53,498 nucleotides of DNA from Gemmatimonadota bacterium (GTDB taxonomy: Bacteria > Latescibacterota > UBA2968), in the NCBI GenBank assembly GCA_002727195.1, contig PBWH01000014.1:1-53498 (forward strand), read 5' to 3'. Below the pieces are notes generated by a model that did not search any database, was not told where the DNA came from, and saw nothing but the letters and a program-made list of their open reading frames with translations. The stretch's first letter is position 1, and each line of letters begins with the position of its first letter. Positions 10,907 through 18,632 of this stretch are shown here, one piece after another. The translations under genes were made by a program, and so were the position numbers.

Positions 10907-11644
10907 GTGGCTGACGGCATTTACGTGATGCGTCTAGAGTCACCCGAAATCGCGCGAGCGGCTCGGCCGGCCCACTTTGTCAATGTCCAGACGGATGACG
11001 GGCTGTCGCCGTTCCTGCGCCGTCCACTCAGCATCCTAAACACAGACGTCGAAGCTGGCTGGATCGAGATCTACTACGACGTGATCGGCCCCGGCACCGA
11101 GCGACTCGAGACGGCCGTCGCCGGTGAAAGCCTGGACCTGATCGGCCCCCTCGGCACCGCTTTCGAGCCACCGACCCCGCACACCCTCCTCGTCGGTGGC
11201 GGCGTCGGCATCGTCCCGCTCGCGTTCCTCGCCTGGCATAGCCCGAATGAGCGCAATGCCATGACCCTCCTGTTCGGCGCGGCCACGGAGCGGCGGATGC
11301 CCGACCTGGCTCGTATCGCTCCGGGAGACCTGAAGACCATCCTTGCCACCGACGACGGAAGCGTTGCACACCATGGCTTCATCACCGAGTTGATCGAGCA
11401 GCATCTCCAGAAAGAGACGACGATCCTAACCTGCGGCCCTCATAGGATGATGGCGCGCGTCGCTGAGATCGCGGAAGCATCCGGCGTAGGCTGTTATGCC
11501 TCGCTCGAGAACCACATGGCGTGCGGATTCGGTGCCTGTGTGGGATGCGTCGTAGAGTACAAAGATCACGAACGAGAAGATCGCCGCTACCGACGCGTCT
11601 GCATCGAGGGACCGGTCGTCAACGCGCACGAGATCGTTTGGTAA
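10907..11644 (+). CDS. pyrK: Dihydroorotate dehydrogenase electron-transfer subunit
   Basis: The FAD and [2Fe-2S] subunit that passes electrons from dihydroorotate oxidation in PyrD to NAD+. Visible are the FAD-binding segment FLRRPLSI, the NAD-binding GGGVGIVPL, and the cluster Cys set MACGFGACVGC plus a later Cys (RRVCIEGP). The GTG at 10907 is the first standard start, but the frame upstream reads VLTNER and continues the first conserved strand, so the real protein probably starts earlier, near 10847-10892, at a non-standard codon. The pyrD gene begins 2 bases after its stop. Confidence 0.92.
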   Translation: MADGIYVMRLESPEIARAARPAHFVNVQTDDGLSPFLRRPLSILNTDVEAGWIEIYYDVIGPGTERLETAVAGESLDLIGPLGTAFEPPTPHTLLVGGGVGIVPLAFLAWHSPNERNAMTLLFGAATERRMPDLARIAPGDLKTILATDDGSVAHHGFITELIEQHLQKETTILTCGPHRMMARVAEIAEASGVGCYASLENHMACGFGACVGCVVEYKDHEREDRRYRRVCIEGPVVNAHEIVW

Positions 11645-11646
11645 CC

Positions 11647-12561
11647 ATGAACGTAAGCGTCGACATTGGTGCCGGACTGGTCGTACGTAATCCTGTGCTC
11701 ATGGCCTCAGGAACGATCGGCCACGGCGCCGAGTATGCGGGCCTGTTCGACCTGAGCAAGATCGGCGGCGTCGTCACCAAGACCATCACGCGTCATCCTC
11801 GCGCGGGGAATCCTCCTCCGCGAACGGCGGAAACCCCGTCGGGCATGCTCAATTCCATCGGCCTGACCAACCCTGGCCTTGAAGCGTTTATCGAAGAGAA
11901 AATCCCCGCACTCGAGAAACTCGACACGGCCCGCATCGTGTCCATTGCCGGAACGTCGAGCGAAGAGTTCGCTGAAATGGCCGACACCCTCTGCCAACGG
12001 GGAGGCTTCGACGCGCTCGAAATCAACATCTCCTCGCCCAACATGAAGGACGGCGGCATGCTCTTCGGCTGTCGGGAGGAGGCATCGTGGGAAGTAACGG
12101 CCGCAGTCAAGGCGGTGGCCACCGTACCCGTCCTCGTGAAACTGACCCCGAACGTCACCGACATCACGGCCATCGCGACGGCCGTCGCGGACGGAGGCGC
12201 CGACGGGATCGCCATGATCAACACGCTCCTCGGCATGGCAATCAACGTTGAAAGTCGCCGCCCCATCCTCGGGAACATCACAGGTGGGCTGTCAGGTCCC
12301 GCCATCAAACCCGTCGCCCTCGCCCTGATCTGGAAGGTCGCGCAGGCGGTCGATATCCCGATCGTAGGAATGGGCGGACTCACCACACCACGTGATGCGG
12401 TCGAATTTCTGATCGCCGGCGCCACAGCCATCCAGGTCGGCACTGCCACCTTTGTCAACCCCACCGCGGGCCCTGACGTGCTCGCGGGACTCGTCGAATG
12501 GTGCGAGCAGCACGAAATCGACGATGTCCGGGAACTGATCGGCAGCCTGCAAACGTCGTGA
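11647..12561 (+). CDS. pyrD: Dihydroorotate dehydrogenase, class 1B catalytic subunit
   Basis: An FMN enzyme that oxidises dihydroorotate to orotate in pyrimidine synthesis (304 aa). It has the family strands NPVLMASGTIG and NSIGLTNPG, the substrate loop EINISSPNMKDGG at 125-137, LVKLTPNVTD and the phosphate-binding GMGGL and GATAIQVGTA. Pairing with pyrK identifies class 1B. One oddity is that the active-site base, normally Cys in NxSCPN of class 1 enzymes, is Ser130 here, as in class 2 enzymes. The stop overlaps the rlpA start by one base. Confidence 0.95.
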   Translation: MNVSVDIGAGLVVRNPVLMASGTIGHGAEYAGLFDLSKIGGVVTKTITRHPRAGNPPPRTAETPSGMLNSIGLTNPGLEAFIEEKIPALEKLDTARIVSIAGTSSEEFAEMADTLCQRGGFDALEINISSPNMKDGGMLFGCREEASWEVTAAVKAVATVPVLVKLTPNVTDITAIATAVADGGADGIAMINTLLGMAINVESRRPILGNITGGLSGPAIKPVALALIWKVAQAVDIPIVGMGGLTTPRDAVEFLIAGATAIQVGTATFVNPTAGPDVLAGLVEWCEQHEIDDVRELIGSLQTS

Positions 12562-13013
12562 TGCGCCTCCGGGCTCTCACCCTCGTATTCCTGACCGCCT
12601 GTGCGGTCTCTCCACGCTACCCCGAGTCGGCTCCCACTCCCGAACCCGGTCACCGTGCCACAAACCTGCCTCAGCCAAAGCAGTCGTCGGAAAGTCGTGT
12701 TGTTTCTGTCGAAGGTGCCTACCAGGTCGGCATGGCCTCCTACTACGCCCACAAGTTCCACGGACGCCAGACCGCCAACGGAGAGATCTTCGACATGTAC
12801 GGTCTCTCCGCCGCCCACCGAGAGCTCCCCTTGGGCACCGTCATCCGCGTCACCCATACCGGCAACGGCCGCTCCCTTGAACTGCGCGTCAACGACCGCG
12901 GCCCCTTTATCCTCGGCCGCATCCTCGACCTCTCACTTGGCGCCGCCCAGAAACTCGACCTGGTCGAAGAGGGCGTCGCCGAAGTCCGCATCGACATCCT
13001 CAGCGAACCCTGA
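12561..13013 (+). CDS. rlpA: RlpA-like septal ring lytic transglycosylase lipoprotein
   Basis: A 150-residue lipoprotein with a very short signal peptide and lipobox LTAC (Cys14), followed by a Pro-rich spacer and a double-psi beta-barrel domain. The domain shows ASYYAHKFHGRQTANGE, the histidine in AAHRELPLGT and the catalytic-type aspartate in VNDRGPF. RlpA proteins cleave denuded glycan strands at the septum. It has no SPOR domain, which the E. coli protein has. Its start overlaps the pyrD stop, so it is translationally coupled to a pyrimidine gene with no functional link that I can see. Confidence 0.92.
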   Translation: MRLRALTLVFLTACAVSPRYPESAPTPEPGHRATNLPQPKQSSESRVVSVEGAYQVGMASYYAHKFHGRQTANGEIFDMYGLSAAHRELPLGTVIRVTHTGNGRSLELRVNDRGPFILGRILDLSLGAAQKLDLVEEGVAEVRIDILSEP

Positions 13014-13031
13014 AATTCAGCCTTTCCGGTA

Positions 13032-13072
13032 TCAACCCCAACGCCGCGTCCCGAGCTTGTCGAGGGAGGGTT
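13032..13072. repeat. Dispersed intergenic repeat, short copy
   Basis: The sequence begins TCAACCCCAACGCCGCGT and ends GAGCTTGTCGAGGGAGGGTT. The same two ends recur at 25270-25338 around a 31-base palindromic insert. Both copies lie between genes. It could be a small palindromic mobile element or part of a longer decayed repeat. Confidence 0.7.
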
Positions 13073-13199
13073 CCATCATCAGCCCGAGGTAAGCCGGACG
13101 CGCCACCCCGCCACCAAAGCGACGGAATATAATCCCGGATCGAGGCGCCCATCCACCTCAGCGTCCTCTACTCACCCCCATGATAAAGGGCCTGCCGAC

Positions 13200-13625
13200 T
13201 CACTCGACAGACCCATTGTTCTTCGATCCCTCCCCCGCCCCGTCATCAGGCGGTGGTTGACCGTAATTCTCCGCTTTTCGCCAGATCATTCGTTCGTATT
13301 TGAGACGCTCCCGTTCCTTAATCTCGTCCTCATCCATCAACATCCGCGTGATAATCGACGCCAGCCGTTCCGGGTCACGCTTGCCGATGTTGGCCAGCGT
13401 CTTGAGCTCGTTGGTCTGACGCTCGTGCCGTCCGGGCAACGCAATCGGCTTCTTGGTCTTCTTGAGACCCTTGGCCGCATCCTTCTTGACCTTGCCCTTC
13501 TTCATCTGCGCGTCGGACTTGCCCGCGCGCGTCAGGGTCACGCGATGCTTCTTCAACGGCTTCAGAAAGCTGCTGAGCAGACCTTCCAGCGGTTTCGATT
13601 TGCCTTTTCCGTTCTTGTCGGCCAC
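13200..13625 (-). CDS. Lysine-rich protein of unknown function
   Basis: A 141-residue very basic protein. The first 70 residues are Lys-rich without hydrophobic segments (MKKGKVKKDAAKGLKKTKK). Residues 70-130 are amphipathic helix, including LANIGKRDPERLASIITRML, which loosely resembles the C-terminal tail of flagellar FliF proteins. I do not treat that as a family assignment. It ends with an acidic tail. The gene is 9 bases downstream of the beta-propeller gene on the same strand. Confidence 0.65.
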   Translation of the reverse strand: MADKNGKGKSKPLEGLLSSFLKPLKKHRVTLTRAGKSDAQMKKGKVKKDAAKGLKKTKKPIALPGRHERQTNELKTLANIGKRDPERLASIITRMLMDEDEIKERERLKYERMIWRKAENYGQPPPDDGAGEGSKNNGSVE

Positions 13626-13634
13626 GTCGCTCTC

Positions 13635-14843
13635 TCAGGGCAACATCAATGCGGCTTCGGTCTCATCGGTCGAGAAACTGGTACGGCGGAACCGGATATC
13701 GAAGGGAAAGACGAAACCGCGGACTCGCCCGAGCAATCTCCACTCGGTGAGATCGACCACCGCCAGGCCCGGCTCGAAGATCTGAGGCTCCAGTGCCCCA
13801 ACATACGCCGTCAGTCCATCGGGCGTGATCCCCAGACCGCTCGTGGCCGCAGCCAGTTCGATCGACCTGATCACGAGGTTCCGCGTTACATCCAGTTCCA
13901 CCAGCGACGTCGTGGTATTCACATACAGGCGCGTTCCGTCCTGAGATAGCCGCATCGCGTTAACGTCTTCTGCATCGAACTGGATCTCGCCCACGATGGC
14001 GTTTGTCCCGGTATCGAGCACGCCAACCGTCGCTCGATCTCTCACTGTATAATAGGCCCGATTTCCGATGACGTCGATGACGATCGAATCGAGCGTTCCG
14101 TTCACATCGACACGCAGGACCTCTTGATTCTGCGTTAGATCGACCACGGAGATGTCGTTCAGATTGGCGACGTATAACCAGCGGCCGTCAGGTGAAACCG
14201 CCATCTTTCCCGGACGATTTCCCGTCTGGATCGTGTCAACTGGCGCCTGAGCGGTCAAGTCGATCACCCGGACGATGTTGTTAGCCGCCTCTGCCGTGTA
14301 GGCGAATGTCTCGTTGGGATGGAGCGCGAGTGCTCCCGAGGTCCTACCGGGAACACTGTAGAGCACCTCGTGAGCGTCGTTGATCACGAACATGCCGTAC
14401 TGCTCGTTCACGTAGATCCGCTCGTGATCGTCGGAGATCTTCATACTGCCCGGATTCCGGAAGGGCAGGAACGTCTGGGCGAGATGGTTCTTGATGTTGT
14501 AGACGTCGATCGAACTGGAACCCGGATCCAGGATATACAGGGCGAGGTCAGGAGAAGTCTGGGGAGGGGTAGAGGTTGTGCCGAACGCGTCGGAAAACAG
14601 CAGGAAATCCTGGAAGTCGACGATCCCGTTCTGGTCGAGGTCGAACCGGACGTCGTATCCGGCTTCACCAACCGACGCGCCAAATCGCTCGGTAAACGCG
14701 AGGAAATCGGTAAAGCCGACCGCCCCGTCGTTATCAAAATCGGAAGCCAGTGAACCGGTCGCCTGAAAGTGCAGCCTGAGTGCACCGTCCGCCGGCGCTG
14801 TCGCCAGGAGTATGGCGGTAACAAACCACATACAAACAGCCAT
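13635..14843 (-). CDS. Secreted beta-propeller with dockerin-like calcium loops
   Basis: A 402-residue exported protein. A short signal peptide is followed by two EF-hand/dockerin-like loops, DFDNDGAVGFTDFLAF and DLDQNGIVDFQDFLLF, at about residues 34-90. The remainder is YVTN/YncE-type beta-propeller repeats such as VSPDGRWLYVANLNDISVVD and DGTRLYVNTTTSLVELD. AAGGAT upstream supports the ATG at 14843. The loops resemble dockerin type I but there is no cohesin in the window, so whether they bind a partner or only calcium is open. It is probably extracellular or surface-attached. Confidence 0.8.
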   Translation of the reverse strand: MAVCMWFVTAILLATAPADGALRLHFQATGSLASDFDNDGAVGFTDFLAFTERFGASVGEAGYDVRFDLDQNGIVDFQDFLLFSDAFGTTSTPPQTSPDLALYILDPGSSSIDVYNIKNHLAQTFLPFRNPGSMKISDDHERIYVNEQYGMFVINDAHEVLYSVPGRTSGALALHPNETFAYTAEAANNIVRVIDLTAQAPVDTIQTGNRPGKMAVSPDGRWLYVANLNDISVVDLTQNQEVLRVDVNGTLDSIVIDVIGNRAYYTVRDRATVGVLDTGTNAIVGEIQFDAEDVNAMRLSQDGTRLYVNTTTSLVELDVTRNLVIRSIELAAATSGLGITPDGLTAYVGALEPQIFEPGLAVVDLTEWRLLGRVRGFVFPFDIRFRRTSFSTDETEAALMLP

Positions 14844-14875
14844 GCCAGATCCTTCTTCGTGAGCCGTCCCTTTTG

Positions 14876-15490
14876 TCAGGTGACCTCGACTCGGTTACCC
14901 CCGGCTTTTTTCGCAGAATGCAGCGCCTGGTTCAGGTCTCTGAGATACGACTCGCCCAACCCCTTGAAATCGGCCCCTTCGGCGGGAAGCACCGAACTGA
15001 TCCCCGCACTCACCGTGATCTGGGCCGACGCCTCTCCACATGGGAACTCGTGGGTCCGGACGCGTGCACGCACCATGTTCGCCCGGCTACGCACCGCCTC
15101 GAGCTCACCCGGATACACCATCAGGCAGAAGTTCTCCCCGTCGATATGCCCCAGCTTGGCTTCGTCACCGACGAGCGACTGGATCAACTGACCGAGCCCC
15201 TTGATCACCTGATCCTCTGCCTCGCGGCCGCGCGACTCGTTCACCTCCCACAGGGCGTCAGGAGAGATGAGGATGAGACCGACCGGGTGCCCTTCCTTGA
15301 CCGATTGGGTCAGTGTCTGAGGGAGGAACGCTCTGCAGAACGAGATCCGGTTCGGGAGACCCGTCAACGCGTCTGTCCCGGCGAGCTTCGCCCAGCGACG
15401 GTTCTCCTCGCGAAGACGACTGACCTCTGCTTTCAGTTCCCGGTTCTCTTCTTCAAGTTGCGCGACGCGCGACCCGTTTGCATCAGCCAT
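14876..15490 (-). CDS. Degenerate GGDEF-domain protein
   Basis: A 204-residue cytoplasmic protein. Residues 8-35 form a coiled coil (QLEEENRELKAEVSRLREEN), and the rest is a GGDEF fold with the conserved DALTGLPNR. The signature loop reads GHIDGENF rather than RxGGDEF, so the metal- and GTP-binding residues are incomplete and diguanylate cyclase activity is doubtful. It may act as a cyclic-di-GMP-independent sensor or scaffold. It is the last gene but one of a minus-strand run, 9 bases after the methyltransferase. Confidence 0.85.
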   Translation of the reverse strand: MADANGSRVAQLEEENRELKAEVSRLREENRRWAKLAGTDALTGLPNRISFCRAFLPQTLTQSVKEGHPVGLILISPDALWEVNESRGREAEDQVIKGLGQLIQSLVGDEAKLGHIDGENFCLMVYPGELEAVRSRANMVRARVRTHEFPCGEASAQITVSAGISSVLPAEGADFKGLGESYLRDLNQALHSAKKAGGNRVEVT

Positions 15491-15499
15491 AGTGTCGAC

Positions 15500-16009
15500 T
15501 CAAGCCGAGTCTCGGCTGGTCTTTGCTTCCAGCAGTCTGTAGAGCATGATCCCCGCAGCCACGGACACGTTCAGGGACACCTTTTGTCCGAGCATAGGGA
15601 GATGAATGATCGAGTCGCACGCCTCGAGCGTCTCCGGGCGAACCCCCTCCACCTCGTGCCCCACCACAAAGGCGACCGGGAAATGAAAGGCCTGCTCCCG
15701 GTAGTCGATACTCTCTGGCGAGGATTCGAGGGCCAGGACCTGAACACCCTGTTCCCTGAGGTCGCCGATGGCGGACAGGGCATCAGGATAGTATGCCCAC
15801 GGGACATACTCATCAGCCCCGAGCGCAACACGGCTGATCTCCTTCCTGGGAGGCTGTCCCGTGAACCCCGTCAGAAGAACGCCTGACGCACCGACCCCAT
15901 CGGCCGACCGGAAGATGGCGCCCACGTTGAACAGCGACCGCACATTCTCCACGACCACGTAGATCCCGGACCGGTCGATGCCGGCGTTAAAAAAGGAGCC
16001 ACCTGCCAT
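15500..16009 (-). CDS. SpoU/TrmH-family RNA 2'-O-methyltransferase
   Basis: A SPOUT-class methyltransferase that should use S-adenosylmethionine to 2'-O-methylate tRNA or rRNA. The three family motifs are present: NVRSLFNVGAIFRSADG, FVVGHEVEGV and LPMLGQKVSLNVSVAAG, the trefoil-knot cofactor site. The start is uncertain. The ATG at 16009 gives 169 aa but lies in the loop of a terminator-like hairpin. An ATG at 16102 would overlap the previous gene and add a basic tail. Downstream GTG codons are also possible. No specific target can be named. Confidence 0.88.
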   Translation of the reverse strand: MAGGSFFNAGIDRSGIYVVVENVRSLFNVGAIFRSADGVGASGVLLTGFTGQPPRKEISRVALGADEYVPWAYYPDALSAIGDLREQGVQVLALESSPESIDYREQAFHFPVAFVVGHEVEGVRPETLEACDSIIHLPMLGQKVSLNVSVAAGIMLYRLLEAKTSRDSA

Positions 16010-16027
16010 CGCTACTGAGGTGGCTCC
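15989..16027 (-). terminator. Terminator-like hairpin over a start codon
   Basis: On the minus strand a perfect 10-bp stem (GGAGCCACCT and AGGTGGCTCC, at 16018-16027 and 15995-16004) with a 13-base loop is followed by six T residues at 15989-15994. It has the form of an intrinsic terminator for the two small membrane-protein genes upstream. The loop contains the ATG at 16009 that I chose as the methyltransferase start. Confidence 0.75.
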
Positions 16028-16055
16028 CTGATGATCCAACCTGAGAGAGTTTGAA

Positions 16056-16286
16056 TCAGCTCGAACTCTCTTCTTCCGCTTCCTCGGCCTCTTCGACCTC
16101 AAGATCGGGCGTCTCCGCCACGCCGTTCAGCCTGCTGCGGACATCCACGACCGCCGTCTCGAGCCGCTCGTGGGCTCTACGCCCAAGTTCTGTCGCCAGT
16201 ACAACGCCAACCACACCACCGAGCGCCGCCCCGACCACGAATCCGGACCAAAAGTGATCTGTCGTGGGTTCTCTTCGATATCTCAT
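16056..16286 (-). CDS. YtxH-like small membrane protein
   Basis: A 76-residue protein with one glycine-rich hydrophobic segment (FVVGAALGGVVGVVLA) near the N-terminus, an amphipathic helix, and an acidic Glu/Ser tail. The layout is that of YtxH-domain proteins, whose function is not well defined and which are often linked to envelope stress. Its ATG overlaps the stop of the preceding gene by 4 bases, so the pair is translationally coupled. Confidence 0.75.
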   Translation of the reverse strand: MRYRREPTTDHFWSGFVVGAALGGVVGVVLATELGRRAHERLETAVVDVRSRLNGVAETPDLEVEEAEEAEEESSS

Positions 16287-16636
16287 TCTTCCCCCTGCTT
16301 GAAACCAGGATCCTGTTTCAGCATACGTTTCAGCACCTTGGCAGCTACCTCGGCATCGCGACCTTGCAGTTGGAATCGGCCCTTGTTTCGGTCCGAGCCC
16401 TTCCCCCCGCCCACGCCGCCGAGATCGCTGTCTTCATCGTCCAGTCCGCCACCTAAGGATGCGCCCCCACCGGCTGCGCCCGCGCTGTCACCCCCACCAC
16501 CAAACCTGCCAAGGAGTCCGCCTCCACCGCCATCGCGGTTCTTCTTACTGCGCGTCCAGACCTGCACACCGATGTAGGCCGCGCCAAGGACGATGACAAT
16601 GACTAAAAGCTGAGTGACTTCTGCGGTATAGTCCAC
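16283..16636 (-). CDS. Glycine-rich single-span membrane protein
   Basis: A 117-residue protein with an N-terminal transmembrane helix (LLVIVIVLGAAYIGVQVW), a long Gly/Ser/Asp-rich low-complexity linker and a basic helical end (AAKVLKRMLKQDPG). I do not recognise a family. It is the first of a coupled pair with the YtxH-like gene. The linker suggests a flexible tether between the membrane and a small C-terminal element. Confidence 0.7.
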   Translation of the reverse strand: MDYTAEVTQLLVIVIVLGAAYIGVQVWTRSKKNRDGGGGGLLGRFGGGGDSAGAAGGGASLGGGLDDEDSDLGGVGGGKGSDRNKGRFQLQGRDAEVAAKVLKRMLKQDPGFKQGEE

Positions 16637-16702
16637 TAGAAAATACCTCTAAGTGATTGATCTTTCGGTAATTTCGCCGGTCGGCCGGGACAAGTCAAGA
16701 CG

Positions 16703-17032
16703 CTACGTATCGAGACGCGTCTTCAGGGTCACCAGGGCGTCCCAGGTAGCGGGGAAGCCTCCGAACCCGGCCATCTAGAGGATGACTTCGCGGATTTCCG
16801 CCGGCGTGGGCCCGGTCCCTATCGCCCGGCCCACGTGCACAGACAGCTGGGTCGGCCACCCTATGACCGCCAAGGCGGCGATCGTGCACAGCAGACGCGT
16901 CTTCAGGTCGAGCCCATCCCGGCCATACAAGTCCTTCATGACGAATGCCATGGCTATCCGCTCTAAGTCCGGATCCAGCGCTTTCATCGACTCCGCTGCT
17001 GCGTCCACCTGATCTCCGAGCATCTCCTTCAA
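16703..17032 (-). pseudogene. Carboxymuconolactone-decarboxylase-like gene, in-frame TAG
   Basis: A small AhpD/carboxymuconolactone-decarboxylase-type protein, expected 109 aa. The first 85 codons end in TPAEIREVIL and hit a TAG at 16775-16777. The same frame then continues with MAGFGGFPATWDAL to a stop at 16703. That segment is the expected last helix of the fold, and homologous proteins usually have Gln at the interrupted position, so one C-to-T change explains it. The catalytic-type Cys is at LLCTIAALA. It may be a recent pseudogene or a base error. Confidence 0.75.
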
Positions 17033-17081
17033 GATCTAACGACCCCTCGCATAGTCCTCGGCTTCGCTCATTACATTCCTT

Positions 17082-18491
17082 TCACCCGAGGTGGACGTCT
17101 GTCGTATGGCCGCCGCGCCAAGCAGCAACGGGCGCAGGAGTCAACTGTTTCCCGTCCGACAGACCTTCCGGCCGACCGGACAGGACGTCCGCCATTCTCT
17201 CTCGCCAGCCTTCCAGCACGTCGACATCCGTTTCGGATCGGTCCTGACACTCGTTCGGGTCCGACGCCAGGTGGAAGAGCTGTTCGTCACCTGTGATCGG
17301 ATTCCAGATATACTTCCAGTCCGCATCCGTCAGGAACTGGTTTGCGTTCTCGAGATGGTAGCAGGGCGAGTGTTCACCGTGGTAGGCGTCCCGCCAGCCG
17401 TCCGTCTCCCCCCGCAAAAGGGGAAGGACACTCCGTCCCTCGACTGTATCGGGAATCGGTGCTCCTGCGACGTCGAGAAACGTCGGCATGATGTCTTCCC
17501 ACCCCACGAGCTCGTCGATCGTGCGGTTGTTGTCGGTTCCCAGACTGGACGGTACTTGCACGATAAACGGGACCCGTGCCGATGCTTCATAAGCATACGT
17601 CTTCCGCCAGAGATGGTGATCCCCAAGCATCTCCCCGTGATCGGACGTGAACAGCACGAACGTCTCACCGTGTCCACCCGTCCGGGCCAGCCGAAGGAAA
17701 CGGCCGACCTGCGCGTCCAAGTAAGACAGATAGGCAAAATACGAAACACGCGCCCGCTGCATCGCAATGTCAGACACACGCCCCCGCCACGCGTTCACGT
17801 CCATCGGATACTCGGCACCGGTCGCGTGTCGCTCCGCCCAATCGCCGATAAACGGGTCAGGCATGTGACGCCCCACGAACTGATCGTAGTACACCTGGGG
17901 AGGGCACCACGGCGGGTGGGGTCCATTGAACGACAACGTCAAGAAGTACGGTCGCGTCGGGTCACGTCTGTCCAGAAACTCGCGGGCCTGATCGACAAAC
18001 CAGTTCTCCTCCATCAGCATCTCGGGCAGATGGTTCGGCCGTCCCATCCACGAGTTTGAGTCCACGCCGTGGGCGAACTTCTCGCCAAGCACACCAGGCT
18101 GTCGGTCGAGCCATGCCGAGTAATCCTCGGGGGTGATCATTTGCTCGTACCCGAGGTGAAGTCGCCTCGGGTAGAAGTGCGTCTTGCCGATGTTGATCGA
18201 CTGATACCCTGCCTTCGTCAGTTCCCCCGCCATCGTGACGTCATAAGTCCATGGCACGTTGTCCTGGTAGCCAACCATCCCGTGCGTTGCCGGCGTCTGA
18301 CCCGTCATCAAGGTACGCCGGGCCGGACAGCAGGACGGGCAGGGCGAGTATCCTCGCGTGAACATCGCCCCCTTCGCGGACATCCCGTCCAGGTGGGGGG
18401 TTTCAGCAACCGGGTGATCCAGCCGGCTCAGTGAATCTCCACGGAAGTGGTCAGTGATGATCAGGACGATGTTGGGACGTCGGTCGGACAC
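17082..18491 (-). CDS. Type I sulfatase
   Basis: A 469-residue alkaline-phosphatase-fold sulfatase that hydrolyses sulfate esters, probably from sulfated polysaccharide or a small organic sulfate. It begins NIVLIITDHFRGD, the metal site. The signature CxPxR is present as CCPAR, with Cys54 to be oxidised to formylglycine by a maturase not seen here. LFTSDHGEMLGDH carries the second metal site. I chose the GTG at 18491, which has GAGGA upstream, over an upstream TTG. No signal peptide is visible, so it may be cytoplasmic. Confidence 0.92.
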   Translation of the reverse strand: MSDRRPNIVLIITDHFRGDSLSRLDHPVAETPHLDGMSAKGAMFTRGYSPCPSCCPARRTLMTGQTPATHGMVGYQDNVPWTYDVTMAGELTKAGYQSINIGKTHFYPRRLHLGYEQMITPEDYSAWLDRQPGVLGEKFAHGVDSNSWMGRPNHLPEMLMEENWFVDQAREFLDRRDPTRPYFLTLSFNGPHPPWCPPQVYYDQFVGRHMPDPFIGDWAERHATGAEYPMDVNAWRGRVSDIAMQRARVSYFAYLSYLDAQVGRFLRLARTGGHGETFVLFTSDHGEMLGDHHLWRKTYAYEASARVPFIVQVPSSLGTDNNRTIDELVGWEDIMPTFLDVAGAPIPDTVEGRSVLPLLRGETDGWRDAYHGEHSPCYHLENANQFLTDADWKYIWNPITGDEQLFHLASDPNECQDRSETDVDVLEGWRERMADVLSGRPEGLSDGKQLTPAPVAAWRGGHTTDVHLG

Positions 18492-18632
18492 GGTTTCCTC
18501 GTCGGGTGGACGGCAAAAAATGGCTTTGGAGGCACCCAATTTACGAAAAAATGTTGCCTAAGGACCACTTTTCCTTAAGTTTATGAGCTTTCCATGCCAT
18601 TCGAAACTACGGCAACAACAGGCAGTGTACTC

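Noticed and set aside
11793..12857. Long minus-strand open frame opposite pyrD and rlpA
   Set aside because: Both plus-strand genes are strongly recognisable, and the antisense frame has only codon-bias shadow content.
13200..13625. Flagellar FliF-related protein
   Set aside because: Only a short helical stretch resembles FliF. The protein is too short and has no membrane segment.
17091..18059. Long plus-strand open frame inside the sulfatase
   Set aside because: It is antisense to catalytic and metal-site codons of the sulfatase and carries no domain.
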